A DNA stretch of 64,000 bases from Pseudomonadota bacterium (GCA_023388175.1 JAEWGT010000009.1:1-64000); one strand, 5' to 3'. Counted from the first letter of the stretch, positions 8,128 to 16,180 are shown. Numbers and translations: made by a program. Notes: generated by a model not told the origin, from the letters alone.

Positions 8128-8355
8128 CTAGCCGGCCACCTTGCGGCTGAACGTTGCGGCGATCATGCCCGCGCCGGAAAACAGCTCCTGCGCATCTTCC
8201 CCCCCTACCAGGGTGAACTGATGCCGCCCGATGCGGCCGGCAATGGCATAGCCCTGCGCATCAAGACCGCGCGCCTTGAACTGGGCCATGGCCTCATTGG
8301 CGGTGGGCGCAATGATGGTGATGTATTCGTCGCGCTGCTCTGGGTTCGCAAACAT
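8128..8355 (-). CDS. Small conserved protein upstream of isocitrate lyase, function unknown
   Basis: This 75-residue protein (MFANPEQRDEYITIIAPTAN ... EAMAQFKARGLDAQGYAIAG) starts at 8355 after GAGGAG and stops with TAG at 8128-8130. It has no membrane segment or signal. Two halves can be seen: an N-terminal piece rich in acidic and amide residues, and a Gly-rich C-terminal piece (HQFTLVGGEDAQELFSGAG). It lies 154 nt upstream of aceA on the same strand and shares the promoter region facing the ScfR-type regulator, so a role linked to the glyoxylate shunt is plausible but unproven. I do not recognise a named domain. Confidence 0.72.
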   Translation of the reverse strand: MFANPEQRDEYITIIAPTANEAMAQFKARGLDAQGYAIAGRIGRHQFTLVGGEDAQELFSGAGMIAATFSRKVAG

Positions 8356-8376
8356 CGGAATTTCTCCTCGCTGATG

Positions 8377-8488
8377 TCTGTAAAGATTTGACAACAACGA
8401 TCGATATGCAAGAAATAACTGCATGACGGCCAGTAAACCTGTAAATGCAGTGTCAATATTTGCCGCACGAGTTGTAAAGTCTGTAAAG
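8377..8488. promoter_or_regulatory. Divergent promoter region with repeated TGTAAA elements
   Basis: The 148-nt gap between the small gene (start 8355) and the regulator (start 8504) is AT-rich and holds TCTGTAAAG at 8377-8385 and again at 8480-8488, CCTGTAAAT at 8438-8446 and GTTGTAAAG at 8471-8479. It also holds an inverted TTTGACA/TGTCAA pair and a TGCA...TGCA pair (8407-8423). Repeated short AT-rich boxes are what an autoregulated ScfR/RamB-type protein would be expected to bind; this is an inference. Confidence 0.45.
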
Positions 8489-8503
8489 GCAATGGAGGGG
8501 AAC

Positions 8504-9913
8504 ATGGCGGATATGCCCGATAGCCAGATCGGTGGGCGGATCAAACGGTTGCGCCGCCAGCGCCGTCTCAACCAAGCCGATTTAGCCCAGGCGCTGGGCA
8601 TTTCCCCGAGCTATCTCAACCTGATCGAGCACAATCGGCGCAAGGTCACCGTGCCTCTGCTGTTCTCCATCGCCGGCTATTTCGGCGTCGAACCGGGTGA
8701 ACTGGTCGATAGTGACGAGGGACGGCTGGTGGGAGACCTGATGGAAGCCTTTGGTGACGACATTTTCGCCGATAGCGACCTGACCAATCTCGAAATCCGT
8801 GACCTGGCCCAGGCCAATCCCGCCGCGGCCCGCGCTGTCGTCAAGCTGTATGACCGCTACAGGATGCTGCGATCGGGGGCACCGGCGGCGCAGCCCGAAG
8901 GCCAAGCCGAGCCGTTTCACCTTGCAACCGACGCCATCTCCGACTTTCTCCAGAACAATGGCAATTACTTCTCTGCCCTTGAGGATAGTGCAGAGCGCAT
9001 AGGCGGGGATATCACCAATTCGGGCGACAGTTTCGAGGTGGCAATCCGCACCTATCTGTTCAATGTCTTTGGCCTGGACGTGCGGCTCGCCTCCCTGCCC
9101 CATGGCATTGCGCGGCAGGTCGACCTGGCGCGCCGGCAGGTTCTGATCTCCGATCTCTTGCCGGCGGAAACGGCGAATTTCCTTTTGGCACAACATGTTG
9201 GTCAATTGGCATCCGGCGCGGAGATCGACGCAATCGTCGCGGACTCGGACTTGCCGGACGGCGATGCGCCGGCGCTGGCGCGCAATGTGCTGTCGGCCTA
9301 TTTCGCCGCGGCTCTGATGATGCCCTACGCGCCTTTCCTCAAAGCCTGCCGCGATTATCGTTATGACATCGAACGGCTGGGGCGGCGCTTCGGGGCCAGT
9401 TTCGAACAGGTCTGTCACCGCATGACCACCTTGCAGCGCAAGGGGGCTTCGGGCATTCCGTTGCATCTGGTGCGCACTGACATTGCCGGCAATATTTCAA
9501 AGCGCTTTTCGCTCTCGGGCATTCACATCCCGCGCCATTCCGGCGCCTGCCCGCGCTGGAATATCTATGCGGCGTTCCTCAGTCCCGAGCGGGTCAATGT
9601 GCAGGTCAGTCAAATGCCTGACGGACAACGTTATTTCTGCATAGCGCGCACCATTACCAAGGGCGATTACCGCTATAATGCGCCGCGCCGCTATCTTTCC
9701 ATCGGGCTGGGATGCGCCATCCATCATGCAAAGGAAATGATCTATTCGGACGGTATTGATCTGGGCAGCGACCAGCAGGTGGTGCCCATCGGGGTAGGCT
9801 GCCGCATATGCCCGCGCATGGAATGCGGGCAACGCGCGCATCCACCGGCTGATCATCGTTTCCGGCTGGACGAAAATACGCGCCCGGAAAGTCTTTATGC
9901 GCGAATGACTTAG
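8504..9913 (+). CDS. ScfR/RamB-type short-chain acyl-responsive transcriptional regulator
   Basis: The 469-residue protein starts at 8504 after GGAGGGG. Residues 8-65 form an XRE helix-turn-helix (GGRIKRLRRQRRLNQADLAQ ... SPSYLNLIEHNRRKVT). A middle IrrE-like region follows, and the C-terminal DUF2083 domain contains the cysteine cluster GVGCRICPRMECGQRAHPP. This architecture is that of RamB and ScfR, which control acetate, propionate or fatty-acid catabolism. It is divergent from the aceA unit, the classic arrangement for such a regulator. Its stop codon overlaps the stop of the convergent WYL regulator by 3 nt. The effector is unknown; an acyl-CoA is inferred from the family. Confidence 0.88.
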   Translation: MADMPDSQIGGRIKRLRRQRRLNQADLAQALGISPSYLNLIEHNRRKVTVPLLFSIAGYFGVEPGELVDSDEGRLVGDLMEAFGDDIFADSDLTNLEIRDLAQANPAAARAVVKLYDRYRMLRSGAPAAQPEGQAEPFHLATDAISDFLQNNGNYFSALEDSAERIGGDITNSGDSFEVAIRTYLFNVFGLDVRLASLPHGIARQVDLARRQVLISDLLPAETANFLLAQHVGQLASGAEIDAIVADSDLPDGDAPALARNVLSAYFAAALMMPYAPFLKACRDYRYDIERLGRRFGASFEQVCHRMTTLQRKGASGIPLHLVRTDIAGNISKRFSLSGIHIPRHSGACPRWNIYAAFLSPERVNVQVSQMPDGQRYFCIARTITKGDYRYNAPRRYLSIGLGCAIHHAKEMIYSDGIDLGSDQQVVPIGVGCRICPRMECGQRAHPPADHRFRLDENTRPESLYARMT

Positions 9914-10620
9914 CGCTCTTCGCCTTCGTCATAGCGGCGGTCATGCACCCAGCTGTCGCGCCATTCGCGCTCCAGCACAGCGCGGCGCTTGCCATAGCGT
10001 TCTTCGAGAATGGTCAGACAGACGATGCGGTCGGTGCGAAAGCTGCGGAAGTCTCCGCGCAGCAGGCACCAGGCCGCAATCGTTTGTTTTCCTTCATAAA
10101 AAGCCAGTCCGACCGGCCAGATCGTGCGGCTGGTGGGGCGGCCATCGACATCGGCATAATCGATGCGCACGGCCTTTTCCTGCCGCATGGCGAGACGGAT
10201 ATCGCCAAGCACGGGAATGGGCTTGCGCTGACCCCAGATGGCCACCGGCCAGAGGGCAGTGTCGCTGATGCGGTCGCGCAGGTCTTCGGGCGAGGCGGTG
10301 GCGATCTTGGCCAGGGCATTGCGCGCGGCGGCCCCCAGACCGTCGTCGGGCTGGGTTTCCACCCAGCGCGCGCCAAGCACCAGAGCCTCCAGCTCTTCGG
10401 GGCTAAACATCAGTGGCGGCAAGAAAAATCCGGGCTTCAGCATATAGCCGACCCCCGCTTCGCCATCGATGGGTGCCCCGAGGCCAATGAGCGTCTGGAT
10501 GTCGCGGTAGAGCGTGCGGACCGAGACATTCTGCTCCTCGGCCAGAGCCGCAGCCGTGATCGGGCGGCGATGGCGGCGCAGCGCGTCCATGATCGAAAAG
10601 AGGCGTTCGGTCTTGTCCAT
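9910..10620 (-). CDS. YafY-type WYL-domain transcriptional regulator
   Basis: The 236-residue protein begins with a DeoR-like winged helix (MDKTERLFSIMDALRRHRRP, ITAAALAEEQNVSVRTLYRD). The WYL domain follows from about residue 135 (VRIDYADVDGRPTSRTIWPV), where the motif has drifted and the usual W-Y-L triad is not exact. WYL proteins bind ligands or nucleic acids and often repress neighbouring stress or repair genes. The gene converges on the ScfR-type regulator with overlapping stops and has no obvious target next to it. A glyoxalase or hydrolase partner, common with YafY, is absent here. Confidence 0.88.
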   Translation of the reverse strand: MDKTERLFSIMDALRRHRRPITAAALAEEQNVSVRTLYRDIQTLIGLGAPIDGEAGVGYMLKPGFFLPPLMFSPEELEALVLGARWVETQPDDGLGAAARNALAKIATASPEDLRDRISDTALWPVAIWGQRKPIPVLGDIRLAMRQEKAVRIDYADVDGRPTSRTIWPVGLAFYEGKQTIAAWCLLRGDFRSFRTDRIVCLTILEERYGKRRAVLEREWRDSWVHDRRYDEGEER

Positions 10621-10759
10621 GGGAATGCCTCCATCGCACCCTCCGCTGTTTCGCTTCGGGTGACCATCCGGCCTGTCTTTGACGCATTATGTCAGCAGAC
10701 TGTGAACGCTGACCTTAGCACGCAGCGGCCAAACGCTGACAGGCTGCTAACGTTGAGCG

Positions 10760-11770
10760 TCACGCGATCTCGAACTCGCACCAATGGCTGTAAGGCCGAT
10801 CGGGCGAATGAATGACATTGGGGAAATGCGGATTGTGCACGGCATCAGCCGGGCTCTGGTCTTCGAGGCAGAAGCCGGAATGTTTTCCGTACATCCTGCC
10901 ATCAAGACCTGGCACCGGGCAGTCGGTCCAGACGCCGTTGTAAACCTGGACGCCGGGGCGGTCGCTCCACAGTTTAAGCGTCAGATCGCCGTCCGGGGAT
11001 AGAACCGTTGCGATGGGGTCGGCATGCTTGCGGCCGGTGTCGAGCACCATGCCGATATCGTAATCGACCGGGCCGCCATTCTGGTCGCGCATGGTGCGGG
11101 CCTGGCGCAGGTCATAGATCGTGCCGGCCGAAGGCAGGATAGCGCCGGTGGGGGCGAGATCCTCGCCCAATTCGGTATAGGCGCTCGAATTGACCTGGAT
11201 TGTGTGGTCGAGCACCGTATCCGTCGTGCCGAGGTTGAAATATTGGTGCTGGACAAGGCTGATCGGGGTGGCCCGGTCGGTCGTCGCGGTCAGTTCGAGC
11301 CGCAACCTCTTGCCGATGAGCGTATAGGTGGCGGCGAAATTGACATTGCCTGGATAGCCCATGGCCCCGTCGGGCGAAAAGTGGGTGAAGCGCACGGCGT
11401 TGTTGGCGCTGTCGGCCTGCCCATTCCAGACCTGACGGCCAAGGCCTTCATCGCCGCCATGCAATTGCAGGTCGCCGGCATTGGGGCTGAGCTTATAGGT
11501 CGTGCCATCGAGCTCGAAACTGGCATTCTTGACGCGATTGGCAACGCGCCCGGCCAGAGAACCGAAATGTGGGCTATGAGCGGGATAGGCGTCGAACTGG
11601 TCAAAACCCAGCACCACCGAGCGCTCGCCGCCAGCCACCGGCACGCGCCAGTCGCGCACGACGACGCCGTAGGAGATAAGGTCGACCGTGACGCCCTCGT
11701 CGCTGGTCAGCCGGAACTGATCGACGCGGCTGCCCTGAAAATCGCCAAAGGTTGAAACCGTGACGGCCAT
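10760..11770 (-). CDS. galM: Aldose 1-epimerase
   Basis: The 336-residue product starts at 11770 after GGGAGAAG. It contains the GalM signatures NRVKNASFELDGTTYKL, DLQLHGGDEGLGRQVWNG (substrate-binding His) and VQHQYFNLGT, and ends with an acidic catalytic region. Galactose mutarotases interconvert alpha and beta anomers of aldoses, here probably xylose or arabinose given the neighbouring genes. The open frame continues upstream without a stop for another 286 codons, antisense to the LacI gene; that extension has no homology-like features and is not coding. It is divergent from the LacI-family regulator, which may control both sides. Confidence 0.93.
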   Translation of the reverse strand: MAVTVSTFGDFQGSRVDQFRLTSDEGVTVDLISYGVVVRDWRVPVAGGERSVVLGFDQFDAYPAHSPHFGSLAGRVANRVKNASFELDGTTYKLSPNAGDLQLHGGDEGLGRQVWNGQADSANNAVRFTHFSPDGAMGYPGNVNFAATYTLIGKRLRLELTATTDRATPISLVQHQYFNLGTTDTVLDHTIQVNSSAYTELGEDLAPTGAILPSAGTIYDLRQARTMRDQNGGPVDYDIGMVLDTGRKHADPIATVLSPDGDLTLKLWSDRPGVQVYNGVWTDCPVPGLDGRMYGKHSGFCLEDQSPADAVHNPHFPNVIHSPDRPYSHWCEFEIA

Positions 11771-11891
11771 TTGCTTCTCCCGGAAATCTTTGGCCGGGAG
11801 GTCTAGCGCCATTGCCACTGCGCTGCAACGCTGCACTTGACCTTTTGGTGAGCGCCAACAAGTGTGGGCAAAGAGAGTCAGGGGATGCGGC

Positions 11892-12935
11892 TTGAGCGAA
11901 GAGAATGTGAAGCGGCGGGCGACGGTGCATGATGTTGCGCGCGAAGCGGGTGTGTCGCTGGCCACGGTGGACCGGGTGCTCAATGGCCGCGCCGGAGTGC
12001 GGGCGGCGACCGCCGAAAAGGTCGAAGAGGCGATAAAAAGCCTCGGCTTTTCGCGCGATCTCAACGCTTCGCTCATGGCGCGGGCCCGCGATCTCAGCGT
12101 GGTCTTTTTCATCCCCGATGGCTCCAACGAATTCATGGACAGTCTTGCCGAGGCGGTGACGCGCCGCTTTGGCCTGGCGCTGGCCGACCGCATCCACCTC
12201 GAAACCCGTCGCATCAAGCCGCTGGATTCCGCCGGGCTTGCCAGCGCGCTCGATGCTTTGGACGCCCGAACCTGCGATTGCGCCGTGATCGTCACCAGCG
12301 AAGAGCCCGAAGTGATTGCGGCGGTGGATGCCGCCCATCGGCGCGGGATTGCTGTCATGACATTGGTGTCGGACCTGCCCAATTCGGCGCGCCGCAATTT
12401 TATCGGCATCGACAACGGTGCGGCAGGGCGCACGGCGGCCTCCCTGCTCGGTCGTTTCCTGCCCAATGGCGGCAAGGTGGCCATCATTGCCGGTTCGCTG
12501 CATCTGCGCGACCATGCCGAACGGCTGGAAGGCTTTGTCGCCGCGCTCAAGGCCGAATTTCCCGCAATCTCAATCATCGGACCGCTTGAGGGCCATGACG
12601 AGCGCAGCGAAACCGCCTCTATCGTCAAGACGCTGCTTGCCGATCATGCCGATCTTGCCGGGCTCTATAATCTTGGCGCTGGCAATGCGGGGCTGGTCGA
12701 AGCGCTCGACGTTTCGGGGAAATCCGGCAAGCTGCGTGTTATCGTCCATGAACTGACCGCCCCGACCCGCGCAGGATTGGTCAACGGCGCAATTGATGTC
12801 GTGCTGGACCAGAACCCCGATGGCGAAATCCGGGAGGCGATTTCAGCGGCAAGGGCGTTGGCGCTGGGCACTTCGGGGAGCGCGGTGACCGATCCCATCG
12901 AGATCGGAATTTTCCTCAGGGATAATCTGCGCTGA
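11892..12935 (+). CDS. LacI-family transcriptional regulator of the xylose cluster
   Basis: The protein is about 347 residues. Residues 5-60 form the LacI helix-turn-helix (RRATVHDVAREAGVSLATVD, RVLNGRAGVRAATAEKV), followed by a periplasmic-binding-protein-like sensor of the sugar-binding type 1 class, ending IEIGIFLRDNLR. The start is not settled: TTG at 11892 has AGGGG at the right distance, while GTG at 11862 and GTG at 11907 are alternatives. It lies between galM (divergent) and xylB-xylA (same strand), so it probably represses one or both until pentose is present. A possible inverted TTGG/CCAA pair is at 11845-11858. A second copy of its last codons is found downstream at 13182-13216. 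Confidence 0.87.
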   Translation: MSEENVKRRATVHDVAREAGVSLATVDRVLNGRAGVRAATAEKVEEAIKSLGFSRDLNASLMARARDLSVVFFIPDGSNEFMDSLAEAVTRRFGLALADRIHLETRRIKPLDSAGLASALDALDARTCDCAVIVTSEEPEVIAAVDAAHRRGIAVMTLVSDLPNSARRNFIGIDNGAAGRTAASLLGRFLPNGGKVAIIAGSLHLRDHAERLEGFVAALKAEFPAISIIGPLEGHDERSETASIVKTLLADHADLAGLYNLGAGNAGLVEALDVSGKSGKLRVIVHELTAPTRAGLVNGAIDVVLDQNPDGEIREAISAARALALGTSGSAVTDPIEIGIFLRDNLR

Positions 12936-12950
12936 TTTTCTGCTGTCTTC

Positions 12951-13084
12951 CTTCTCCCCTTGTGGGAGAAGGTGCCCGAAGGGCGGATGAGGGGTTTCGT
13001 TCTTCGGACTCAACGCCTGTGGCGAAATACCCCTCACCCGTCTTGCGCTGCGCGCAATCCACCCTCTCCCACAAGGGGAGAGGG
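12951..13084. repeat. Intergenic palindromic repeat, copy 1
   Basis: A long imperfect inverted repeat occupies the spacer after the LacI gene. The outer arms are CTCCCCTTGTGGGAGA (12954-12969) and its inverse TCTCCCACAAGGGGAG (13065-13080). Inside lies AAGGTGCCCGAAGGGCGG (12969-12986) with a downstream CCCCTCACCCGTCTTGCGC. The same core occurs at 33729-33758. It behaves like a non-coding interspersed element (REP/RPE-like) that folds into a cruciform or transcript hairpin. No transposase is present. Confidence 0.75.
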
Positions 13085-13133
13085 GAAGACCGAGTCTGTG
13101 GCAGCGTCGTGCATTTGATGACCTTCCCACCTG

Positions 13134-13156
13134 AAATCTCCCCACCGGGAGATTTT
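13134..13156 (+). terminator. Hairpin with T-run, terminator-like
   Basis: AAATCTCCC (13134-13142) pairs perfectly with GGGAGATTT (13147-13155) across a CACC loop and is followed by T. It could end transcription of the LacI gene before xylB, or be part of the neighbouring repeat. Confidence 0.5.
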
Positions 13157-13181
13157 GCCCTTTCGGCACAGCTCGAAGTTG

Positions 13182-13216
13182 AAATTCCCATTTTCCTGCG
13201 CGACAATCTCAGGTAA
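13182..13216 (+). pseudogene. Relic 3' end of a second LacI-family gene
   Basis: This stretch reads EIPIFLRDNLR-stop, matching 10 of 11 residues of the end of the intact LacI gene (EIGIFLRDNLR-stop). The codons differ at most positions (for example ctcagggat against ctgcgcgac). The differences are nearly all synonymous, so it is a diverged homologue's tail, not a recent duplication. It is separated from the intact gene by the palindromic repeat and a hairpin. Confidence 0.6.
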
Positions 13217-13218
13217 GA

Positions 13219-13257
13219 AGCGCCATCCAAACAGAGGCGCTGCCCCGAAACAGGGGC
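13219..13257 (+). promoter_or_regulatory. Tandem small hairpins before the xylB leader
   Basis: AGCGCC (13219-13224) pairs with GGCGCT (13236-13241), and GCCCC (13242-13246) pairs with GGGGC (13253-13257), directly followed by the GGAGGAG ribosome-binding site. They could affect translation of the leader ORF and xylB. No T-run follows, so a simple terminator is unlikely. Confidence 0.35.
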
Positions 13258-13273
13258 GAGGGAGGAGTAAGAC

Positions 13274-13312
13274 ATGTTTCTGCCGCAGGGCTATGAGGTA
13301 CGTGCCTCATGA
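13274..13312 (+). CDS. Putative 12-residue leader peptide overlapping xylB
   Basis: A strong GGAGGAG site at 13261-13267 stands at ideal distance from ATG 13274, which opens a 12-codon frame (MFLPQGYEVRAS) whose TGA overlaps the xylB ATG as ATGA. xylB itself has only a weak site inside this frame. This suggests that xylB is translated by coupling to a leader. Alternatively the peptide is the start of a gene lost by deletion. Nothing in the peptide (no run of one amino acid) indicates classical attenuation. Confidence 0.45.
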   Translation: MFLPQGYEVRAS

Positions 13313-14772
13313 CTTTTCTCGGGATTGATATTGGCACGTCCGGCGTCAAGGCGCTTCTGATAGACGAGGCGGGCAAGGCGCTCGGTGAGGCTTCGGCGCC
13401 TGCCGTAGAGCCGGTACGTCCCCATCCCGGCTGGTCGGAACAGAACCCGGCCGATTGGTGGGATGCAACGCTGGGCGCCATCGACAAGCTCAAGGCGAGC
13501 CATCCGTCCGAACTGGCAGCCGTCAAGGGCATTGGCCTGTCCGGCCATATGCACGGCGCGACGCTGCTCGGCGAAAACGACAAGGTGCTGCGTCCCTGCA
13601 TTCTCTGGAATGATGGCCGCTCCGCCGCCGAATGCGGCGAGATGGAAGCCGCCCTGCCCTCGCTGCGTGAGCTGGCTGGCAACATCGCCATGCCGGGCTT
13701 TACGGCGCCGAAAATTGCTTGGGTCAGGAAACACGAGCCAGACATCTACCGCCAGATAAGAAAGGTGCTGCTGCCAAAAGCCTATGTGCGTCTGCTGCTG
13801 ACCGGCGAGCATGTCGAGGACATGTCCGATGCCGCCGGGACGCTGTGGCTCGATGTGAAGCAGCGCGACTGGTCGGACGAATTGCTCGGCGTCACCGGCC
13901 TCACCCGTGATCACATGCCGTCTTTGGTGGAAGGCTCCGCCGTTTCGGCCCAGCTCAAGCCCGAATTTGTGTCCCGCTGGGGCATGAGCGGCCCGGTCGT
14001 GGTCGCTGGCGGCGCTGGTGACAATGCCGCTGCCGCCTGCGGTATCGGCGCGATCCGGCCCGGCGAGGGCTTCGTGTCTCTCGGCACGTCGGGCGTGCTT
14101 TTCGTCTCCAACGAAAAGTTCAGCCCCAATACCGAAGGCGCGGTTCACGCCTTCTGCCACGCCATTCCCGACACCTGGCACCAGATGGGCGTCATCCTTT
14201 CGGCCACTGACTCGCTCAACTGGCTGAGCCGTATCACCGGCAAGAAGCAGGCTGAGCTCTCCGGCGAGGCCGAAGCCCAGTTCAAGGGGCCGGGCGAAGC
14301 GATCTTCCTGCCCTATCTCTCGGGCGAGCGCACGCCGCACAACAATGCCGGCGCGCGCGGGTCGTTTACCGGCCTTTCCCAATCCACCGATGCGGCGCAG
14401 ATGGCGCAGGCGGTGATGGAAGGCGTGACCTTTGCCATGCGCGATTGCCAGCGCGTTCTGGCCGATGCCGGCACCTCCATCAATCGCCTGCTGGCGGTGG
14501 GTGGCGGTTCCAAGTCCGCGCTTTGGCTGAAAATGCTGGCCACCAATCTCGACATGGAAATCGCCCTGCCCGAGGACGGCGATTTCGGCGGCGCACTGGG
14601 TGCCGCGCGGCTCGGCCTCTGCGCCGCAACGGGCGCTAATCCGGCTGACGTCATGTCCATGCCGCCGATCAAGACCACAATCGCGCCCGACACGTCGCTG
14701 TCGGCCGCCTATTCCGATCAATATGCGCGTTACCGCGCCCTTTATCCCGCCATCGAGGAGGCACGTCAGTGA
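13309..14772 (+). CDS. xylB: Xylulokinase
   Basis: The 487-residue FGGY-family kinase begins TFLGIDIGTSGVKALLIDE (phosphate-binding loop) and has LSGHMHGATLL with the xylulose-specific Met-His-Gly, the ATP-domain block FVSLGTSGVLF, and AVGGGSKSALW. It phosphorylates D-xylulose to xylulose-5-phosphate in the cytoplasm. The ATG at 13309 overlaps the stop of a short leader frame, and its TGA overlaps the GTG start of xylA, so xylB-xylA are translationally coupled. A LacI-family gene upstream is the likely regulator. Length is standard for the family. Confidence 0.96.
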   Translation: MTFLGIDIGTSGVKALLIDEAGKALGEASAPAVEPVRPHPGWSEQNPADWWDATLGAIDKLKASHPSELAAVKGIGLSGHMHGATLLGENDKVLRPCILWNDGRSAAECGEMEAALPSLRELAGNIAMPGFTAPKIAWVRKHEPDIYRQIRKVLLPKAYVRLLLTGEHVEDMSDAAGTLWLDVKQRDWSDELLGVTGLTRDHMPSLVEGSAVSAQLKPEFVSRWGMSGPVVVAGGAGDNAAAACGIGAIRPGEGFVSLGTSGVLFVSNEKFSPNTEGAVHAFCHAIPDTWHQMGVILSATDSLNWLSRITGKKQAELSGEAEAQFKGPGEAIFLPYLSGERTPHNNAGARGSFTGLSQSTDAAQMAQAVMEGVTFAMRDCQRVLADAGTSINRLLAVGGGSKSALWLKMLATNLDMEIALPEDGDFGGALGAARLGLCAATGANPADVMSMPPIKTTIAPDTSLSAAYSDQYARYRALYPAIEEARQ

Positions 14773-16076
14773 GTGATTTTTTCAAGGGCCTGAGCCAGGT
14801 CAAGTATGAGGGCCCATCCAGCAAGAACCCGCTGGCCTATCGCCATTACAACAAGGACGAAGTGATCACCGGCAAGCGGATGGAAGACCATATCCGCCCG
14901 GCAATCGCCTATTGGCACACCTTTGCGCAGGAAGGTGGCGACCCGTTCGGTGGCCGTACCTTCGACCGCCCCTGGTTCGACAAGGGCCTCGAAGGCGCCA
15001 AGCTCAAGGCTGAAGTCGCCTTTGAATTCTTCAACCTGATCGACGTGCCTTTCTACGCCTTCCACGACGTGGACGTGGCCCCCGAAGGCGCAACGCTCGA
15101 AGAGAGCAACAAGAACCTGCGCGTCATCGGCGACATTCTCGCCCAGAAGATGCAGGAAACCGGCAAGAAGCTGCTCTGGGGCACGGCGAACCTCTTCTCC
15201 AACCGCCGCTACATGGCCGGCGCCGCCACCAATCCCGATCCCGAAGTCTTCGCCTATGCTGCCGGCCAGGTGAAGGCCGTGCTTGAGCTGACCAACGAGT
15301 TGGGCGGCGAGAACTATGTGCTCTGGGGCGGTCGTGAAGGCTATGAAACCCTGCTCAACACCAAGATCGGCCAGGAACAGGACCAGATGGCCCGCTTCCT
15401 GCACCTCGTCATCGAGCATGCCGAAAAGATCGGCTTCAAGGGCCAGATCCTGATCGAACCCAAGCCGCAGGAGCCCTCCAAGCACCAATACGACTTCGAC
15501 GTCGCCACGGTCTATGGTTTCCTCCAGAAGTATGGTCTCGAAAAGAAGGTGAAGTGCAATATCGAGGTCGGCCACGCCTTCCTCGCCGGTCACTCCTTCG
15601 AGCACGAACTGGCTGTTGCTTCGTCGCTGGGTCAGCTCGGCTCGGTCGACGCCAATCGCAACGATCTGCAGTCCGGTTGGGACACCGACCACTTCCCCAA
15701 CAATGCCGGCGAAATGGCGCTCGCCTTCTACTACATCCTCAAGCAAGGCGGCCTTGGCAAGGGCGGCTTCAACTTCGATGCCAAGGTGCGTCGCCAGTCG
15801 CTCGACCCCGCCGACCTGCTGCATGGCCATATCCTTGGCCTCGATACGCTGGCCCGCGGCCTCAAGGGCGCGGTCGCGCTCATCGAGGACGGCGAATATG
15901 ACAAGCTGCTCGACGGTCGCTATGCCGGCTGGGACAATGGCCTCGGCAAGGACATTCTCGCCGGCAAGCTGAGCCTCGAGGATATCGCCGCCAAGGTTCA
16001 TGCCGATGGCATCAATCCGCAGCCCAAGTCCGGTCGTCAGGAATATCTCGAAAACCTGGTCAACCGCTTCGTTTGA
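14769..16076 (+). CDS. xylA: Xylose isomerase
   Basis: The 435-residue protein begins at GTG 14769 with GAGGAGG upstream and overlaps the xylB stop. It contains the class II xylose isomerase blocks: FYAFHDVDVAPEG (catalytic His), VLWGGREGYETLLNT, KPQEPSKHQYDFD (metal Glu and Lys), NIEVGHAFLAGHSFEHELA and GSVDANRNDLQSGWDTD. It converts D-xylose to D-xylulose with divalent metal, the step before XylB. No xylose transporter gene is present in the window. The encoded metal and catalytic residues appear complete. Confidence 0.97.
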   Translation: MSDFFKGLSQVKYEGPSSKNPLAYRHYNKDEVITGKRMEDHIRPAIAYWHTFAQEGGDPFGGRTFDRPWFDKGLEGAKLKAEVAFEFFNLIDVPFYAFHDVDVAPEGATLEESNKNLRVIGDILAQKMQETGKKLLWGTANLFSNRRYMAGAATNPDPEVFAYAAGQVKAVLELTNELGGENYVLWGGREGYETLLNTKIGQEQDQMARFLHLVIEHAEKIGFKGQILIEPKPQEPSKHQYDFDVATVYGFLQKYGLEKKVKCNIEVGHAFLAGHSFEHELAVASSLGQLGSVDANRNDLQSGWDTDHFPNNAGEMALAFYYILKQGGLGKGGFNFDAKVRRQSLDPADLLHGHILGLDTLARGLKGAVALIEDGEYDKLLDGRYAGWDNGLGKDILAGKLSLEDIAAKVHADGINPQPKSGRQEYLENLVNRFV

Positions 16077-16082
16077 GCTTAG

Positions 16083-16108
16083 GGCGGCGCTCGCGCCGCC
16101 TGTCATTT
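16083..16108 (+). terminator. Rho-independent-like terminator of xylBA
   Basis: GGCGGCG (16083-16089) pairs with CGCCGCC (16094-16100) over a CTCG tetraloop, followed by TGTCATTTT. It starts 6 nt after the xylA stop. Confidence 0.7.
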
Positions 16109-16114
16109 TGCGGC

Positions 16115-16180
16115 ATTGCCGGGCTTGTCCCGGCAATCCAGCTCCGCTGCACGATGGACCACCGGGACAAGCCCGGTGGT
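16115..16180. repeat. Paired inverted hairpins (TTGTCCCGG type repeat)
   Basis: ATTGCCGGG/CCCGGCAAT (16115-16137) and ACCACCGGG/CCCGGTGGT (16158-16180) are two perfect hairpins whose cores GGGCTTGTCCCGG and CCGGGACAAGCCC are inverted copies of one another. This dyad-of-dyads is a common extragenic element in alphaproteobacteria. Confidence 0.65.

Noticed and set aside
11771..12628. Upstream extension of the aldose 1-epimerase frame
   Set aside because: It would run antisense through the LacI gene. GalM homology and a GGGAGAAG site both start at 11770.
12951..13084. CRISPR array or insertion sequence in the palindromic spacers
   Set aside because: The repeats are inverted, not direct with unique spacers, and no transposase or cas gene is present.
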